Assembly: GCA_030529995.1 (NCBI GenBank)
Contig: JAUMVT010000005.1
Location: 1 to 64,000, forward strand
Direction: 5' to 3'
Source: Clostridia bacterium
Lineage (GTDB): Bacteria > Bacillota > Clostridia > Christensenellales > Aristaeellaceae
Length of the DNA: 64,000 bases
Each line of letters opens with the position of its first letter. The stretch's first letter is position 1. The position numbers were made by a program, and so were the translations under genes. The notes below the pieces were generated by a model that saw only the letters and a list, made by a program, of their open reading frames with translations, was not told the DNA's origin and made no database searches. This document shows positions 15,235-24,395 of the stretch, in pieces.

Positions 15235-17610
15235 CTGCTTGATTCGCTTCTTTTCCAAGTGCTTGTTCAGCCCTTTTCGCAGCAGCACCATCACCAAGGC
15301 AGAGAGCACCTGCACTGTCACCAGCACCATCCATGCCCGTGGTGTAAGGGCAAAAACATCAATGAGGAAGGTTTTCCCCGCAAGGAGCACAGCGGCCGCA
15401 AAGCCAAGCACCATCACCCCCAGCAGGGTTCCCCGCATCAATGTAAATGGCAGGCATACCGAGGTAAGCACCATCAATCCTACCGTGCCGGCTGCAATGG
15501 TGGCCATGGTAGAAATGACCGTTGCGTTGTACCCGAAGTGTGCCATGACCATAGCCGCAATGGCGCACAGCGTTACGCCTGCTGCACCCGGGACAGCATT
15601 GCGCATCACGGTTTCAAGAAATTTGCCCTGTACCCTTTCCCGGTTAGGCTCCAGTGCCAGGAAAAAGGTAGGAATGCCGATGGTCACGGAGGAAATCAGC
15701 GTCAGCTGAATGGGCTGGAATGGATAGTTTAGCGGGAACAGCAGCGTAATCATGCTGAGGGCAAAGGAATACAGCGTCTTCACCAGGAACAGGGAAGCGG
15801 CACGGGTAATATTGTTGATGACCCGGCGGCCTTCGTCCACCACTAAGGGCAGGGACGCAAAGTCCGCATTCAGCAGTGTCAGCTGTGCCGCATGCTTGGC
15901 CGCATCCGCACCGCCAGCCATGGCAATGGAGCAATCCGCCGTCTTCAAGGCGGGAATATCGTTAACGCCGTCGCCGGTCATGGCCACGCTGTGACCATTG
16001 CTCTTCAAGGCCTCAACCAGCTGTTTTTTCTGCATGGGGGTTACACGGCCGAAAACCGTATACTTCTCAGCCGCTTTCCTGAGCTGACTTTCGGTGGTCA
16101 AGGTGGTGGCATCCACCCACCGATCCCAGCCTTCCAGCTGCACACGTTTTGCAATGGAGGATACGGTGCGAGGGTCATCGCCGCTGATCACCTTGATGGT
16201 CACACCCTGCTGACGGAAATAAGCCAAGGTGTCCGCCGCATTTTCCCGCAGTGCATCGCTCAGACAGATCAGCCCCAGCACCTGAGTCACAGGCGGTGCA
16301 TCCGTGTCCGTAACGCAGCCTTCTCCCCGTGCCAGCGCCAGCACCCGAAAACCTTCGGCCGTATAGGTGTCAATGGTTTGCCGCAAGTCATCAGGGAAAT
16401 GCTCTTCCAGCACAAAGCTGGGCGCACCCAGGATCAAGGTATCCCCTTCCGGAAAGGACACAGCCGATTTCTTCCGCTTGGATGAAAAGGGCAGGGTCGC
16501 AATGGGATGAACATCGGCAGGCTTCACCGCATCCGTCATGGCCTTTAGGGTACCGTTGCTGGTTTCAAATGCCCCCAGGAATCTGGCAAGAGACGAGCGA
16601 AGGGTATCTTCATCCACATCCACGGGAATCATCTTCTCCAGCTGCATTTCGCCCTTGGTGATGGTACCTGTTTTATCCAGGCAAAGCACATCCACCCGTG
16701 CTAGGGTCTCTATGCCGTACAGTTCCTGCACCAGGGTTTGATGCCGTCCCAGCTTCACCACACCGACTGCCAGTGCTACGCTGGTCAGCAGGATTAATCC
16801 TTCAGGGATCATGCCGATCATGGCCGCCACGGTGGACGGAATGGCAGCTGTCAGCGCCGCATGGTTCAGGAAATACTGCTTGCAAAACAGCAGCAGCCCC
16901 AGCGGCACCAGAATCACGCTGATTCGGCGAACCAGCCTGTTCAGTTCCGTCATCAGCACCGAATTCGGCCGCTTAATAGCCTTGGCCTCACGGGTCAATT
17001 CGGCGGCATAGCTGGCTGAGCCCACGTGCACCAGCTGAGCTACAAATCGGCCTTCGGTGATGTAGCTGCCGGACATGAGCCAGTCGCCGGCATGCTTCCC
17101 GATGGCATCACTCTCGCCGGTCAGAAGGGATTCGTTGGCTGCACCGCCCCCGGAGCGGACAATGGCATCCGCCAGCACCTGATCCCCTGCACGGAGCACC
17201 ACCAAATCATCCTGTACCAGCTCATCCGGCGTGCAGGTGATTTCCTCCCCGTTGCGAATCGCATGCGCCTGGGGTGCGTTCAGCAGCTGCAGCTTTTCAA
17301 TGGTGTGCTTGGCTCGCAGCTCCTGAATGGTGCCGATGAGGGTATTGGAAAACACCACCCCAAGGAACAGCATATTTCTGTAGGAGCCCACCAGCCGCAG
17401 GCAAGCCGCCAGGGCAAAGTTCAGCAAATTAAACAAGGTGAAGAAATTGCTCATCAGGATTTGCCAAACAGATTTGCCTGAGTCTGCCTTCACCTTGTTG
17501 GAAAGCCCGTCTCGCTGACGGGTCACCACCTCTTCCGAGGTAAGTCCTTCATCCGCTGTAGGAACAAAATTTTCCGGCGTGCCGGAAGGAATGTGAAGTG
17601 TTTCTGCCAT
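15229..17610 (-). CDS. cation-transporting P-type ATPase (CtpE-like)
   Basis: A 793 aa HAD-type ATP-driven cation pump. The phosphorylation motif DKTGTITKGE, the actuator loop LLTGESDAIG, the hinge TGDGVNDIPALK and about 10 membrane helices are present. The membrane motif reads MIPEGL, as in the CtpE-like branch, for which calcium uptake has been proposed in mycobacteria; the cation here cannot be settled from sequence. GGAGG lies 5 bp before the chosen ATG; a start 4 codons earlier overlaps the ribosome site. It stands alone between the DUF3783 terminator and pfkA. Confidence 0.85.
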   Translation of the reverse strand: MAETLHIPSGTPENFVPTADEGLTSEEVVTRQRDGLSNKVKADSGKSVWQILMSNFFTLFNLLNFALAACLRLVGSYRNMLFLGVVFSNTLIGTIQELRAKHTIEKLQLLNAPQAHAIRNGEEITCTPDELVQDDLVVLRAGDQVLADAIVRSGGGAANESLLTGESDAIGKHAGDWLMSGSYITEGRFVAQLVHVGSASYAAELTREAKAIKRPNSVLMTELNRLVRRISVILVPLGLLLFCKQYFLNHAALTAAIPSTVAAMIGMIPEGLILLTSVALAVGVVKLGRHQTLVQELYGIETLARVDVLCLDKTGTITKGEMQLEKMIPVDVDEDTLRSSLARFLGAFETSNGTLKAMTDAVKPADVHPIATLPFSSKRKKSAVSFPEGDTLILGAPSFVLEEHFPDDLRQTIDTYTAEGFRVLALARGEGCVTDTDAPPVTQVLGLICLSDALRENAADTLAYFRQQGVTIKVISGDDPRTVSSIAKRVQLEGWDRWVDATTLTTESQLRKAAEKYTVFGRVTPMQKKQLVEALKSNGHSVAMTGDGVNDIPALKTADCSIAMAGGADAAKHAAQLTLLNADFASLPLVVDEGRRVINNITRAASLFLVKTLYSFALSMITLLFPLNYPFQPIQLTLISSVTIGIPTFFLALEPNRERVQGKFLETVMRNAVPGAAGVTLCAIAAMVMAHFGYNATVISTMATIAAGTVGLMVLTSVCLPFTLMRGTLLGVMVLGFAAAVLLAGKTFLIDVFALTPRAWMVLVTVQVLSALVMVLLRKGLNKHLEKKRIKQA

Positions 17611-17645
17611 GCAGACCTCCATGCCTATACGAACTGATTAAGAGG

Positions 17646-17651
17646 AGTATA
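17646..17651 (-). promoter_or_regulatory. -10 element for P-type ATPase gene
   Basis: Minus-strand TATACT with a partial -35 (TGGATA) 17 bp upstream. A tandem 14-bp repeat, GTTTGAAAACATTT, occurs at 17703-17716 and 17719-17732 farther upstream and could be a regulator site. Confidence 0.4.
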
Positions 17652-17702
17652 GCACCTTTGACCGGGATTATCCAGCCGGGAATTGTAAAACATATGCACC
17701 CT

Positions 17703-17732
17703 GTTTGAAAACATTTGCGTTTGAAAACATTT
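17703..17732. repeat. tandem 14-bp repeat upstream of P-type ATPase
   Basis: Two identical copies of GTTTGAAAACATTT separated by 2 bp (16-bp period) between pfkA and the ATPase promoter. No protein is known to me for this motif. Confidence 0.6.
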
Positions 17733-17745
17733 CGTCTTTCCGCAG

Positions 17746-17774
17746 CAAAAGGAGCTGCTCCAGAAAACAGCCCC
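17746..17774 (-). terminator. pfkA terminator
   Basis: On the minus strand GGGGCTG (17768-17774) pairs with CAGCTCC (17751-17757, one G-U), followed by TTTTGC. Confidence 0.6.
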
Positions 17775-17793
17775 TTCCTGCCTGAGTGATTTC

Positions 17794-18843
17794 TTACAGA
17801 GTATTCACCAAATCATACAAATCCCGGCGGAACTCCCGCTTCGCTTGCAGTGCCTTTTCAATCGGCATATAGAATACCTTGCCCTGATGGACGCCGATCA
17901 CCTGATTGCTGATGCCATCCCGAAGCAGACGCACTGCCAGATTGCCTGCCTCGAAGGCAAATGCGCTGTCCTTGGCCACGGGTTCAGCGCCTCGCTGGGT
18001 ATAGCCGATGACCGTTGCCCGCACTTCCGCCATGCCGCACATGCGCTTGAGAATGGACGCAAACCGAGGCGCACTGATAGGCTCACCCTCAAAGCATTGC
18101 TTGCCGCGGCTGGTCAGGAAGGTATACATATCGAAGGGCGCCATGGATTCCCAGCAGCCTTCCGCCACCACAATGCTGGCTCTGGTATTCCCCTTTGCAA
18201 TCTGCTTATTCAGCCTTGCGGCAACCTCTTCCACCGACCAAGGCACTTCCGGCACCACAACGATTTCCGCCCCTGTGGCACAGGCCGTTTTCAGGGCAAT
18301 GTCGCCGCAGTGCCGTCCCATAACCTCAATGACCGCAGGACGATCATGACTGCGTGAAGTCGCCCGAATGGAACGCACTGCTTCCGTGCAGACCTGCACC
18401 GCCGTTTCAAAGCCCAGGGTCATTTCCGTATAAGCCAAGTCGTTATCAATGGTGCCCGGAATGCCGATGCAGGGAATGCCAAGCTCGCACAGCCGCATGG
18501 CGCCTTGGAAGCTTCCGTCACCGCCGATCACCACCAAGCCGTCAATTTCCAAATCGTGCAGGGTCTTAACCGCCACTGCCTGCCATACGGGATCCAGGAA
18601 TTCACGACACCGGGCCGTCCGCAGATAGGTGCCGGGCTGGTCGGCAATGTCCAATACCGTATCCAGCACCATTTCCATCACGTCATCCCGCAGGTTGGTG
18701 CTTTTGCGCAGCAAGCCGTTATACCCCCGTTTAATACCCACCAGCGGCATACCGTACAGGGATGCGCTTCTGGCAATGGACATAATAGCAGCATTCATGC
18801 CCGGGCTGTCGCCGCCGCTGGTCAGCACGCCAATTTTTCGCAT
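17794..18843 (-). CDS. pfkA: ATP-dependent 6-phosphofructokinase
   Basis: A 349 aa glycolytic enzyme that phosphorylates fructose 6-phosphate. The nucleotide and catalytic motifs are clear: GVLTSGGDSPGMNAA at the N-terminus, IGGDGSFQGA (Gly rather than Asp after GGD, which indicates ATP rather than PPi use), and PGTIDNDL with the catalytic Asp. It is slightly longer than the usual 320 aa. AAGGAGG lies 7-8 bp before the chosen ATG. It lies just beyond a sugar ABC importer transcribed in the same direction, with a terminator between them. Confidence 0.93.
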   Translation of the reverse strand: MRKIGVLTSGGDSPGMNAAIMSIARSASLYGMPLVGIKRGYNGLLRKSTNLRDDVMEMVLDTVLDIADQPGTYLRTARCREFLDPVWQAVAVKTLHDLEIDGLVVIGGDGSFQGAMRLCELGIPCIGIPGTIDNDLAYTEMTLGFETAVQVCTEAVRSIRATSRSHDRPAVIEVMGRHCGDIALKTACATGAEIVVVPEVPWSVEEVAARLNKQIAKGNTRASIVVAEGCWESMAPFDMYTFLTSRGKQCFEGEPISAPRFASILKRMCGMAEVRATVIGYTQRGAEPVAKDSAFAFEAGNLAVRLLRDGISNQVIGVHQGKVFYMPIEKALQAKREFRRDLYDLVNTL

Positions 18844-18872
18844 GAGCAATCCTCCTTGTCAAAATACACAAG

Positions 18873-18901
18873 GGGTCTGCCTCACAGCATGGGGCAGACC
18901 C
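18873..18901 (-). terminator. terminator of the sugar ABC importer operon
   Basis: GGGTCTGCC (18873-18881) pairs with GGCAGACCC (18893-18901), 14 bp beyond the last permease stop; the minus-strand tail CTTGTGTATTTT is moderately T-rich. Confidence 0.65.
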
Positions 18902-18914
18902 GAAGAAAGGTTGA

Positions 18915-19760
18915 TTAACCCTTAATACCCGTAGAAGCAATGCCTTCCACCAGAGACTTCTGGAAGATAAGGAAGATCACCGTCGCCGGCACAATGGACA
19001 AGGTAGACATGGCCAAGGTAGAGCCGATATCCGAGCCGGAGGACGGATCGTTGAACAGCTGCAATGCCAGGGATACCGGGCGCATGCTGGCACGGTTGAC
19101 GTACAGCAGAGCGGACAGGTAGTCGTCCCAGCGCCAGATGAAGGAGAAGATGGCGGAGGTCACAAGGGCGGGCACGATCAGCGGCAGGATAATACGGAAG
19201 AAGATTCCGTAATAGGAGCAGCCGTCAATCTTTGCAGCCTCATCCAGGGACGCAGGAATACCGCCGATGAAGTTCATGATCAGGTACACGAAGAATCCCT
19301 GAATGGCGAAGAAATAGGGAAGAATCATGGGGTAGTAGGTACCCACCCAGTTCAGATGCCGATACCACATGAACTGAGGAATCATCAGGATCTGAGCCGG
19401 CAGCATCATGGTGGACAGCACCAGAATGAACAGCACGCCCCGCAGCTTGAACCGAAGCCGCTTCAGTGCGTAGGCCACAAAGGCGGAAGACATCAGGGTA
19501 CCGAAGGTAGACGTAAGTGCAATAAAGAAGGAGTTTGCAAAGAAGGTGCCAAAGGTGTAGCCCATGAAGCCCTTCCAGCCCTGAACGTAGTTATCCAGCG
19601 TCCAAGTAGACGGAATGAGGCTGGAGGCCGTGGGCAGCACCTGATCCGTCGGCTTAAAGGAGGACAGCACCATCCACAGCAGCGGATAAATCATGATAAT
19701 GGCACCGATGGTGACTAGCACGTGATAAATGACTTCTTTCCAGCGACTTTTACCAACCAT
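18915..19760 (-). CDS. carbohydrate ABC transporter permease (MalG type)
   Basis: A 281 aa inner-membrane permease with six predicted helices. The cytoplasmic EAA loop, which docks the ATPase, reads DEAAKIDGCSYYGIFFRIILP. The C-terminus ends in the MalG-like VEGIASTGIKG. GGAGG lies 9 bp before the ATG. It is third in the binding protein-MalF-MalG order. No ATPase gene is present in the operon, so a shared MsmK/UgpC-type ATPase encoded elsewhere is expected. Confidence 0.92.
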   Translation of the reverse strand: MVGKSRWKEVIYHVLVTIGAIIMIYPLLWMVLSSFKPTDQVLPTASSLIPSTWTLDNYVQGWKGFMGYTFGTFFANSFFIALTSTFGTLMSSAFVAYALKRLRFKLRGVLFILVLSTMMLPAQILMIPQFMWYRHLNWVGTYYPMILPYFFAIQGFFVYLIMNFIGGIPASLDEAAKIDGCSYYGIFFRIILPLIVPALVTSAIFSFIWRWDDYLSALLYVNRASMRPVSLALQLFNDPSSGSDIGSTLAMSTLSIVPATVIFLIFQKSLVEGIASTGIKG

Positions 19761-19778
19761 GACGAATGGCCTCCTTTC

Positions 19779-20702
19779 TTAATCTTCATACACCCATTTG
19801 CTGCGGCTCCAGAAGAGGATGGCCGTAACCACCGTAATGATGACCAGCATGATCCAAGCCAAGGCGGAAGCATAGCCCATCTGGCTCTTGCCCACTGCCG
19901 GGAAGGCTTTGTTATACTGGTACACGGTGTAGAACAGGGTGGACTTTCGAGGGTCGCCGTTGGTAATCAGTTTGCACTGGGTGAATGCCAGGAAAGAGTT
20001 GATGGTCTGCTGCACCAGGTTGAAGAAGATGGTGGGCGTCAGCAGGGGCAGGGTAACATGCCAGAACTGCTGATGGCCGGTAGCGCCATCCACACGAGAT
20101 GCTTCATACAGCTCCCGGGGAATCTGCTTCAGTGCAGACAGGAAGATCAGCATGGAAGAGCCAAACTGCCACACGGTCAGGATGATCAGCACCCAGATGG
20201 CAGGACCTTCGCTAAACCAGTTATAACCGTCCAAGAAGGGAAGGATACCGCCGAAAATAGCGTTAATGGTACCGTTGGACTCAAACAGCCGCCGCCACAG
20301 AATAGCCACAGCCACAGAGCCGCCGATGATGGACGGCAAATAGTATGTTGCCCGATAAATCGGAACAGCCTTGCTTTCGTGATTCAGAATCAGTGCTACG
20401 ATCAACGCGAAGATCACCTTCAAGGGAGTACCGATCAGCGCATAGTAGCAAGTGACGGTCAATGCTTTGGTAAAGGTAGAATCGTTGGTGAAAATCTTGA
20501 TGTAGTTATCCAGTCCAATCCATGTGGGTGCGCTTTGAATATCATACTTGCAGAAGGAATAATAGAGAGACAGACCCATGGGGATGGCCATGAACATCAG
20601 GAAGCCGAAAATAAACGGCAGACTGAAGACATAACCTGCGGTACTTTCTTTACCAATCCATGCGGCGAAGCCCTTCTTTTTTGCCCGGGGCGCAACAGTC
20701 AT
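19779..20702 (-). CDS. carbohydrate ABC transporter permease (MalF type)
   Basis: A 307 aa permease with six predicted membrane helices and the EAA loop YEASRVDGATGHQQFWHVTLP. It partners the MalG-type protein encoded 18 bp downstream. The chosen ATG has AGGAGG at 10 bp; an ATG three codons upstream is only 1 bp from the same ribosome site. A hairpin lies between the binding-protein gene and this one, as is usual when the binding protein is made in excess. Confidence 0.92.
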   Translation of the reverse strand: MTVAPRAKKKGFAAWIGKESTAGYVFSLPFIFGFLMFMAIPMGLSLYYSFCKYDIQSAPTWIGLDNYIKIFTNDSTFTKALTVTCYYALIGTPLKVIFALIVALILNHESKAVPIYRATYYLPSIIGGSVAVAILWRRLFESNGTINAIFGGILPFLDGYNWFSEGPAIWVLIILTVWQFGSSMLIFLSALKQIPRELYEASRVDGATGHQQFWHVTLPLLTPTIFFNLVQQTINSFLAFTQCKLITNGDPRKSTLFYTVYQYNKAFPAVGKSQMGYASALAWIMLVIITVVTAILFWSRSKWVYED

Positions 20703-20747
20703 GGCATTCATACCTCCTTGTGTTCAAATCATATGGGAGGAAAGAGA

Positions 20748-20778
20748 AAGAGGAGGGCGAGTGTCGCCCCCCTCTCCT
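20748..20778 (-). terminator. intercistronic hairpin after the binding-protein gene
   Basis: AGGAGGGCGA (20751-20760) can pair with TCGCCCCCCT (20764-20773) around a 3-nt loop, with one or two mismatches. It lies between the solute-binding protein and the MalF gene and probably limits read-through or protects the upstream message. Confidence 0.5.
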
Positions 20779-20829
20779 TGCGTCTTTTCAAATGGCACTG
20801 TCAGGGACGCGCAGTGCGAAGCCTTACAC

Positions 20830-22167
20830 TCAATAGTCAGCAGCGATTTCAGCCGTCTGCTCAACCAGCATCTGTGCAGCTTCTGCAGCGGTCATGGAGG
20901 TGCCCTTGGTCAGGCATTCTTCGCTCAGGGTCTGCAGCACTTCGGTCTGCACCGTGCCAACGAAGCTGGGCAGTGCGGAGAAGATGGGGCTGGAGTTGGC
21001 CGTTACATATTCCAGATATTCAACGGTCATGCTGTAGGTGGGGTTCACGCTGTCCATGCTGTCAGCGATGGCGGAAGCCACGGCGCTGCTGGCAGGAATG
21101 CCGCGCTCGGCCTGCAGGATCTTGTTGCCTTCCACGTCGTTGATCAGGTAGTTCAGGATGGCCACGGCCAAGTCAGGATTCTCAGCATCGGTGGTCACGG
21201 AGAAGAACTGGCTGGGCTTTACGTAGTTGGAAGCTACGGGATCGGAGGATGCCCAGTTGGTCAGGCCAAGCTCGATGCCGTCAGCCGTTGCAGCGGTCTG
21301 GAAAGCGGAGATTTGGTTGGAGAATGCGAATGCGCACCAGGAACGAACGTCGTTGGAAGTGCCATATACCAGAGGATGCTGTGCCAGGTCGGTCACGTTC
21401 ACGCCGGCGATCTTGTCGGTGTCGAACATCCAGCCTTCAGCCACGCCATCGATCAGGCGCTGATAGTAGCCGGCCATTTCCTCAGCGGTGGGAGCCAGGC
21501 CTTCAGCCGTCCACAGGGAGGTGTAGCCCAGGCTGCGAGCGTAGAAGGTAGGCATGTTCTCGGAGTTGCCTTCGCCGTAAACAGCGCCGATGCCTTCAGC
21601 TTCGTAAATCTTGCGGGAGATTTCCACGAACTGATCCCAAGTCAGGTTCTTGGGCACTTCGATGCCCAGCTTGTCGGTCAGGGTCTTGTTGTACAGCAGG
21701 GAGGGAGCATTCACGCCGGCGCACACGGCATAGATGCCGTCGCCAACCTTACCGGTGTCAATAATGTTCTGAGGAACGTTGCTCAGATCCAGCGCGCCGC
21801 TTTCCACATAGGGAGTCAGGTCCAGCAGGCTGCCGTTGTTGGCCCACAGTTCCAGGTAAGCGTAGTCCTGCTGCATCAGATCAGGCAGGTCATGGTTTGC
21901 GGAATAAGTGGTCATCAGAGCCCAGTAGTTATTCCACACGTTAGTGTTCAGGTTAAAGGTGATGTTGGGATAATTCTCCGTAAAGAAGTCGGTAGCAGCC
22001 TTGGTTACTTCGTCACGAACCTGGTTGCCCCACCAAGCAAAGCCAACTTCGGTGGCGCCGGCAGATGCAGGATCATAGGTACCAACCGTCAGCCCGTCGG
22101 CCAGAGCCGGCAGTGCCAAGGTCACCAGCAACACGATAGAAAGAACCAGTGAGCATACCTTTTTCAT
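20830..22167 (-). CDS. extracellular solute-binding protein of sugar ABC importer
   Basis: A 445 aa family 1 substrate-binding protein that captures an unidentified sugar. The N-terminal signal peptide (KKVCSLVLSIVLLVTLALPALA) ends in ALPALA|DG with no lipobox cysteine at the cleavage site, which is unusual for a Gram-positive binding protein. The mature part has the family's typical NVWNNYWALM and LPDLMQQDYAYL segments. It heads the operon and is preceded by a strong promoter and a LacI-type operator. Which sugar it binds cannot be read from sequence. Confidence 0.9.
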   Translation of the reverse strand: MKKVCSLVLSIVLLVTLALPALADGLTVGTYDPASAGATEVGFAWWGNQVRDEVTKAATDFFTENYPNITFNLNTNVWNNYWALMTTYSANHDLPDLMQQDYAYLELWANNGSLLDLTPYVESGALDLSNVPQNIIDTGKVGDGIYAVCAGVNAPSLLYNKTLTDKLGIEVPKNLTWDQFVEISRKIYEAEGIGAVYGEGNSENMPTFYARSLGYTSLWTAEGLAPTAEEMAGYYQRLIDGVAEGWMFDTDKIAGVNVTDLAQHPLVYGTSNDVRSWCAFAFSNQISAFQTAATADGIELGLTNWASSDPVASNYVKPSQFFSVTTDAENPDLAVAILNYLINDVEGNKILQAERGIPASSAVASAIADSMDSVNPTYSMTVEYLEYVTANSSPIFSALPSFVGTVQTEVLQTLSEECLTKGTSMTAAEAAQMLVEQTAEIAADY

Positions 22168-22190
22168 GGAAAAGCCTCCTTTGAGTTTGT

Positions 22191-22204
22191 TGGAAACGGT
22201 TTAA
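22191..22204. promoter_or_regulatory. LacI/CcpA-type operator
   Basis: TGGAAACGGTTTAA matches the LacI-family/cre pattern TGNAANCGNTTNCA at all but one fixed position. It lies immediately downstream of the expected transcription start of the sugar importer, consistent with repression by CcpA or a local LacI-type protein (none is encoded in this window). Confidence 0.6.
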
Positions 22205-22214
22205 TGTTAGCCAT

Positions 22215-22243
22215 ATTATACAGCCACAAAATGAACTTGTCAA
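22215..22243 (-). promoter_or_regulatory. consensus promoter of the sugar importer operon
   Basis: Minus strand: perfect -35 TTGACA (22238-22243), 17 bp spacer, perfect -10 TATAAT (22215-22220). Confidence 0.9.
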
Positions 22244-22318
22244 TATATTTTGTCATTTTCGTTCATTTTCCGTCCATAAATGACAAACGCAAGTGAAGTG
22301 ATAGGCGCGGCTTTCTGC

Positions 22319-22349
22319 ACAAAAATGACGACCGCATTTCGCAGTCGTC
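22319..22349 (-). terminator. terminator of the SPFH gene
   Basis: GACGAC (22327-22332) pairs with GTCGTC (22344-22349), with an inner GC/GC; on the minus strand the hairpin is followed by ATTTTTG. Confidence 0.7.
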
Positions 22350-22380
22350 CTTACAGGTGATTCTATCAAATTTCTGTTGT

Positions 22381-23367
22381 TCAACCGACCTTGCTGCCGC
22401 AGTTGGAGCAGAACTTTGCTCCGTCCGGCAGCCGAGTGCCGCATTCCGTGCAGAACTTGCCGCCCTGCTGCGCCGCAGGTGCTGCAGCAGGCTGAGCGGC
22501 AGCCGTCTGCTGCTGACCCATGGCCTGTGCAAACATCTGACCCATGGCCATGCCAGCACCCATGCCAACGCCTGCCCCTGCAGTGCCGCCGGGGTTGTTG
22601 GCCGCTTCCCGCATGGCTTCCGCAGCCTGGTACTGGGTATAGCGGTTCAAATCCCCTACCACGCCCATGGAAGTGCGGCGATCCATGGCCTTTTCCACTT
22701 CCTCCGGCAGGGAAATGTTCTCGATGACAAAGCTTACCAGCTGAAGGCCAAGGCCTGCCAGCTTGGGATTGATGGCCTGCATGGCATAGCTGCCCAGCTC
22801 GTCATAGTTAGCGGCCAGATCCAGTGCGGGAATCTTGCTTTCCGCAATGGCATCGCTGAGTCCGCTGACCAGCGTCCGCTTAATCTGTCCTTCCACCCCG
22901 TCCGTAGAATACAGGGAGGCCGTGCCGAAGACTTCCTTCAGGAAGGTAGCGGGATCCGTCACCCGGAAGGAATAAATGCCGAAAGCACGCAGGCGAATCA
23001 TGCCAAACTCCGTGTCACGCATCATGACAGGATTGGCCGTACCCCACTTACGATCCAGGAACTGGGTCATGTTCACGAAGTACACATCCGCCTTGAAGGG
23101 GGAATTGAAGCCGAACTTCCAAGACTGCAGCGCCGTCATAATCGGCATGTTGGAAGTCTGCAGCTCATACCGGCCGGGCTGGAACACGTCTGCCAGCTGT
23201 CCTTCATTGACGAAGATGGCCGTCTGCCCCTCACGCACGGTCAGCTGTGCACCCATCATGATTTCCTTGCCGTGCATGTCATACTTGTATACCATGGTAT
23301 CCCGATCGCTGTTCGTCCATTCAATAACGTCAATCAGCTGCCCGCGAATCATGTTGAAGATGCCCAT
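22381..23367 (-). CDS. SPFH-domain protein with C-terminal zinc ribbon
   Basis: A 328 aa protein. Residues about 35-235 form an SPFH (stomatin/flotillin-like) domain (TVREGQTAIFVNEGQLADVFQPG, split as TVREGQTAIF and FQPGRYEL). A Gly/Ala/Gln-rich linker follows, and the C-terminus is a zinc ribbon with two CxxC pairs (CTECGTRL, CSNCGSK). There is no membrane helix. Such proteins are common in Firmicutes, and roles in membrane stress or phage defence have been proposed but are not established. It is 12 bp downstream of the receiver-like gene, implying one transcription unit. Confidence 0.82.
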   Translation of the reverse strand: MGIFNMIRGQLIDVIEWTNSDRDTMVYKYDMHGKEIMMGAQLTVREGQTAIFVNEGQLADVFQPGRYELQTSNMPIMTALQSWKFGFNSPFKADVYFVNMTQFLDRKWGTANPVMMRDTEFGMIRLRAFGIYSFRVTDPATFLKEVFGTASLYSTDGVEGQIKRTLVSGLSDAIAESKIPALDLAANYDELGSYAMQAINPKLAGLGLQLVSFVIENISLPEEVEKAMDRRTSMGVVGDLNRYTQYQAAEAMREAANNPGGTAGAGVGMGAGMAMGQMFAQAMGQQQTAAAQPAAAPAAQQGGKFCTECGTRLPDGAKFCSNCGSKVG

Positions 23368-23379
23368 TGCGTCCCCTCC

Positions 23380-24177
23380 TTAGTGTTCCTTTGCCAACGC
23401 TGTCAGCGTGGGAAGAATCTGAATATTCGTAATCCTGAGATCCAGGCCCAGATACTCTTTGACATTTTCCATAGCATCCTGCGCATGCTGGGCTACCGTT
23501 GCCGTAATGGAATTCCCTGCCACCTCGGAACCGATCATGGGGCAGCAGAGCATCTTAATCCGCTCATCCGGCAGGACGGAAATCAGCATCCGCATGCCGT
23601 CCAGCTCTGCGCCGAAGAAATTGCGAAGGGCAATCTCCAGCCGCTCGGAACCATAATGCCACCGGCCGGAAAGGAAGTCATCTCCCTCCGGCAGGGAAAG
23701 ATCCACCACCACGCAGGCCTTGTTGGGATCCATCCGGCTGCGCAGCAGCAGCAGCTGACTCTTGACCCGATCAGTACCTACCACCTGGCCGTCCAGCAGC
23801 TTGCGGAAGAATTCATGCCGGCAGAGCTGAAGCATATCTTTTTCACCGAAGTCATCATTGGAAAAGTCCATATGGGTGCGATTCAATAAGCGTCGAAGCT
23901 CCTCCACAGCGCTGACCACTTCCCCCTGATCCTTTCCGGCGGAAAAGATGGGCAGAATAGGAAAATCAGTGGAGAGATACGCCATCAGCAGCTTCTCGTC
24001 ATTTTCCGGAAGCGCCATGGCAATGCCGTCGGCGTGATGTGCCTTGAGGGAATCCACAGCCGCCTTGGCGGAGGAAACAATCCTCGGCTGGCGGAAGCCC
24101 ATGTCCTCCCAGGATGAAACTGCACCGAAGGCCGCCTGAACATCCGGGCGATCGGTCGCCAGCAAAACTTTGTACAT
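23380..24177 (-). CDS. orphan receiver-like protein without output domain
   Basis: A 265 aa protein. The first 110 residues look like a response-regulator receiver (MYKVLLATDRPDVQAAF opening, PILPIFSAG near strand 5), but the acidic pocket and phospho-acceptor Asp are not evident. The middle region (LQLCRHEFFRKLLDGQV onward) resembles the linker domain found between receiver and AraC output in YesN-type clostridial regulators, but no helix-turn-helix follows. It may therefore be a decayed or repurposed regulator. GGGAGG precedes the chosen ATG. It is coupled to the SPFH gene. Confidence 0.55.
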   Translation of the reverse strand: MYKVLLATDRPDVQAAFGAVSSWEDMGFRQPRIVSSAKAAVDSLKAHHADGIAMALPENDEKLLMAYLSTDFPILPIFSAGKDQGEVVSAVEELRRLLNRTHMDFSNDDFGEKDMLQLCRHEFFRKLLDGQVVGTDRVKSQLLLLRSRMDPNKACVVVDLSLPEGDDFLSGRWHYGSERLEIALRNFFGAELDGMRMLISVLPDERIKMLCCPMIGSEVAGNSITATVAQHAQDAMENVKEYLGLDLRITNIQILPTLTALAKEH

Positions 24178-24311
24178 CCATAAACCTCCCGTTGGTCTTC
24201 GGCAAGTCGTTCTTGCCATGCCGATCCTTTCGGCACGGTTCTATTATAGCCTATTTTCGCCCAAAATACAAATGTATCTTACACCGGCTTTGCCCGAAGT
24301 GACCGGAGTGT

Positions 24312-24349
24312 GTAAAAAAATTCCCCGCTGTACAGAGCAGCAGGGAATC
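24312..24349 (-). terminator. terminator of the small zinc-ribbon gene
   Basis: On the minus strand ATTCCCTGCTG pairs with CAGCGGGGAAT (bulge near the middle), followed by seven T residues. Confidence 0.85.
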
Positions 24350-24395
24350 TTCTTCATCGCCTATAAGCGTTATGATCCAGCCCGAAGGCCTTTCA

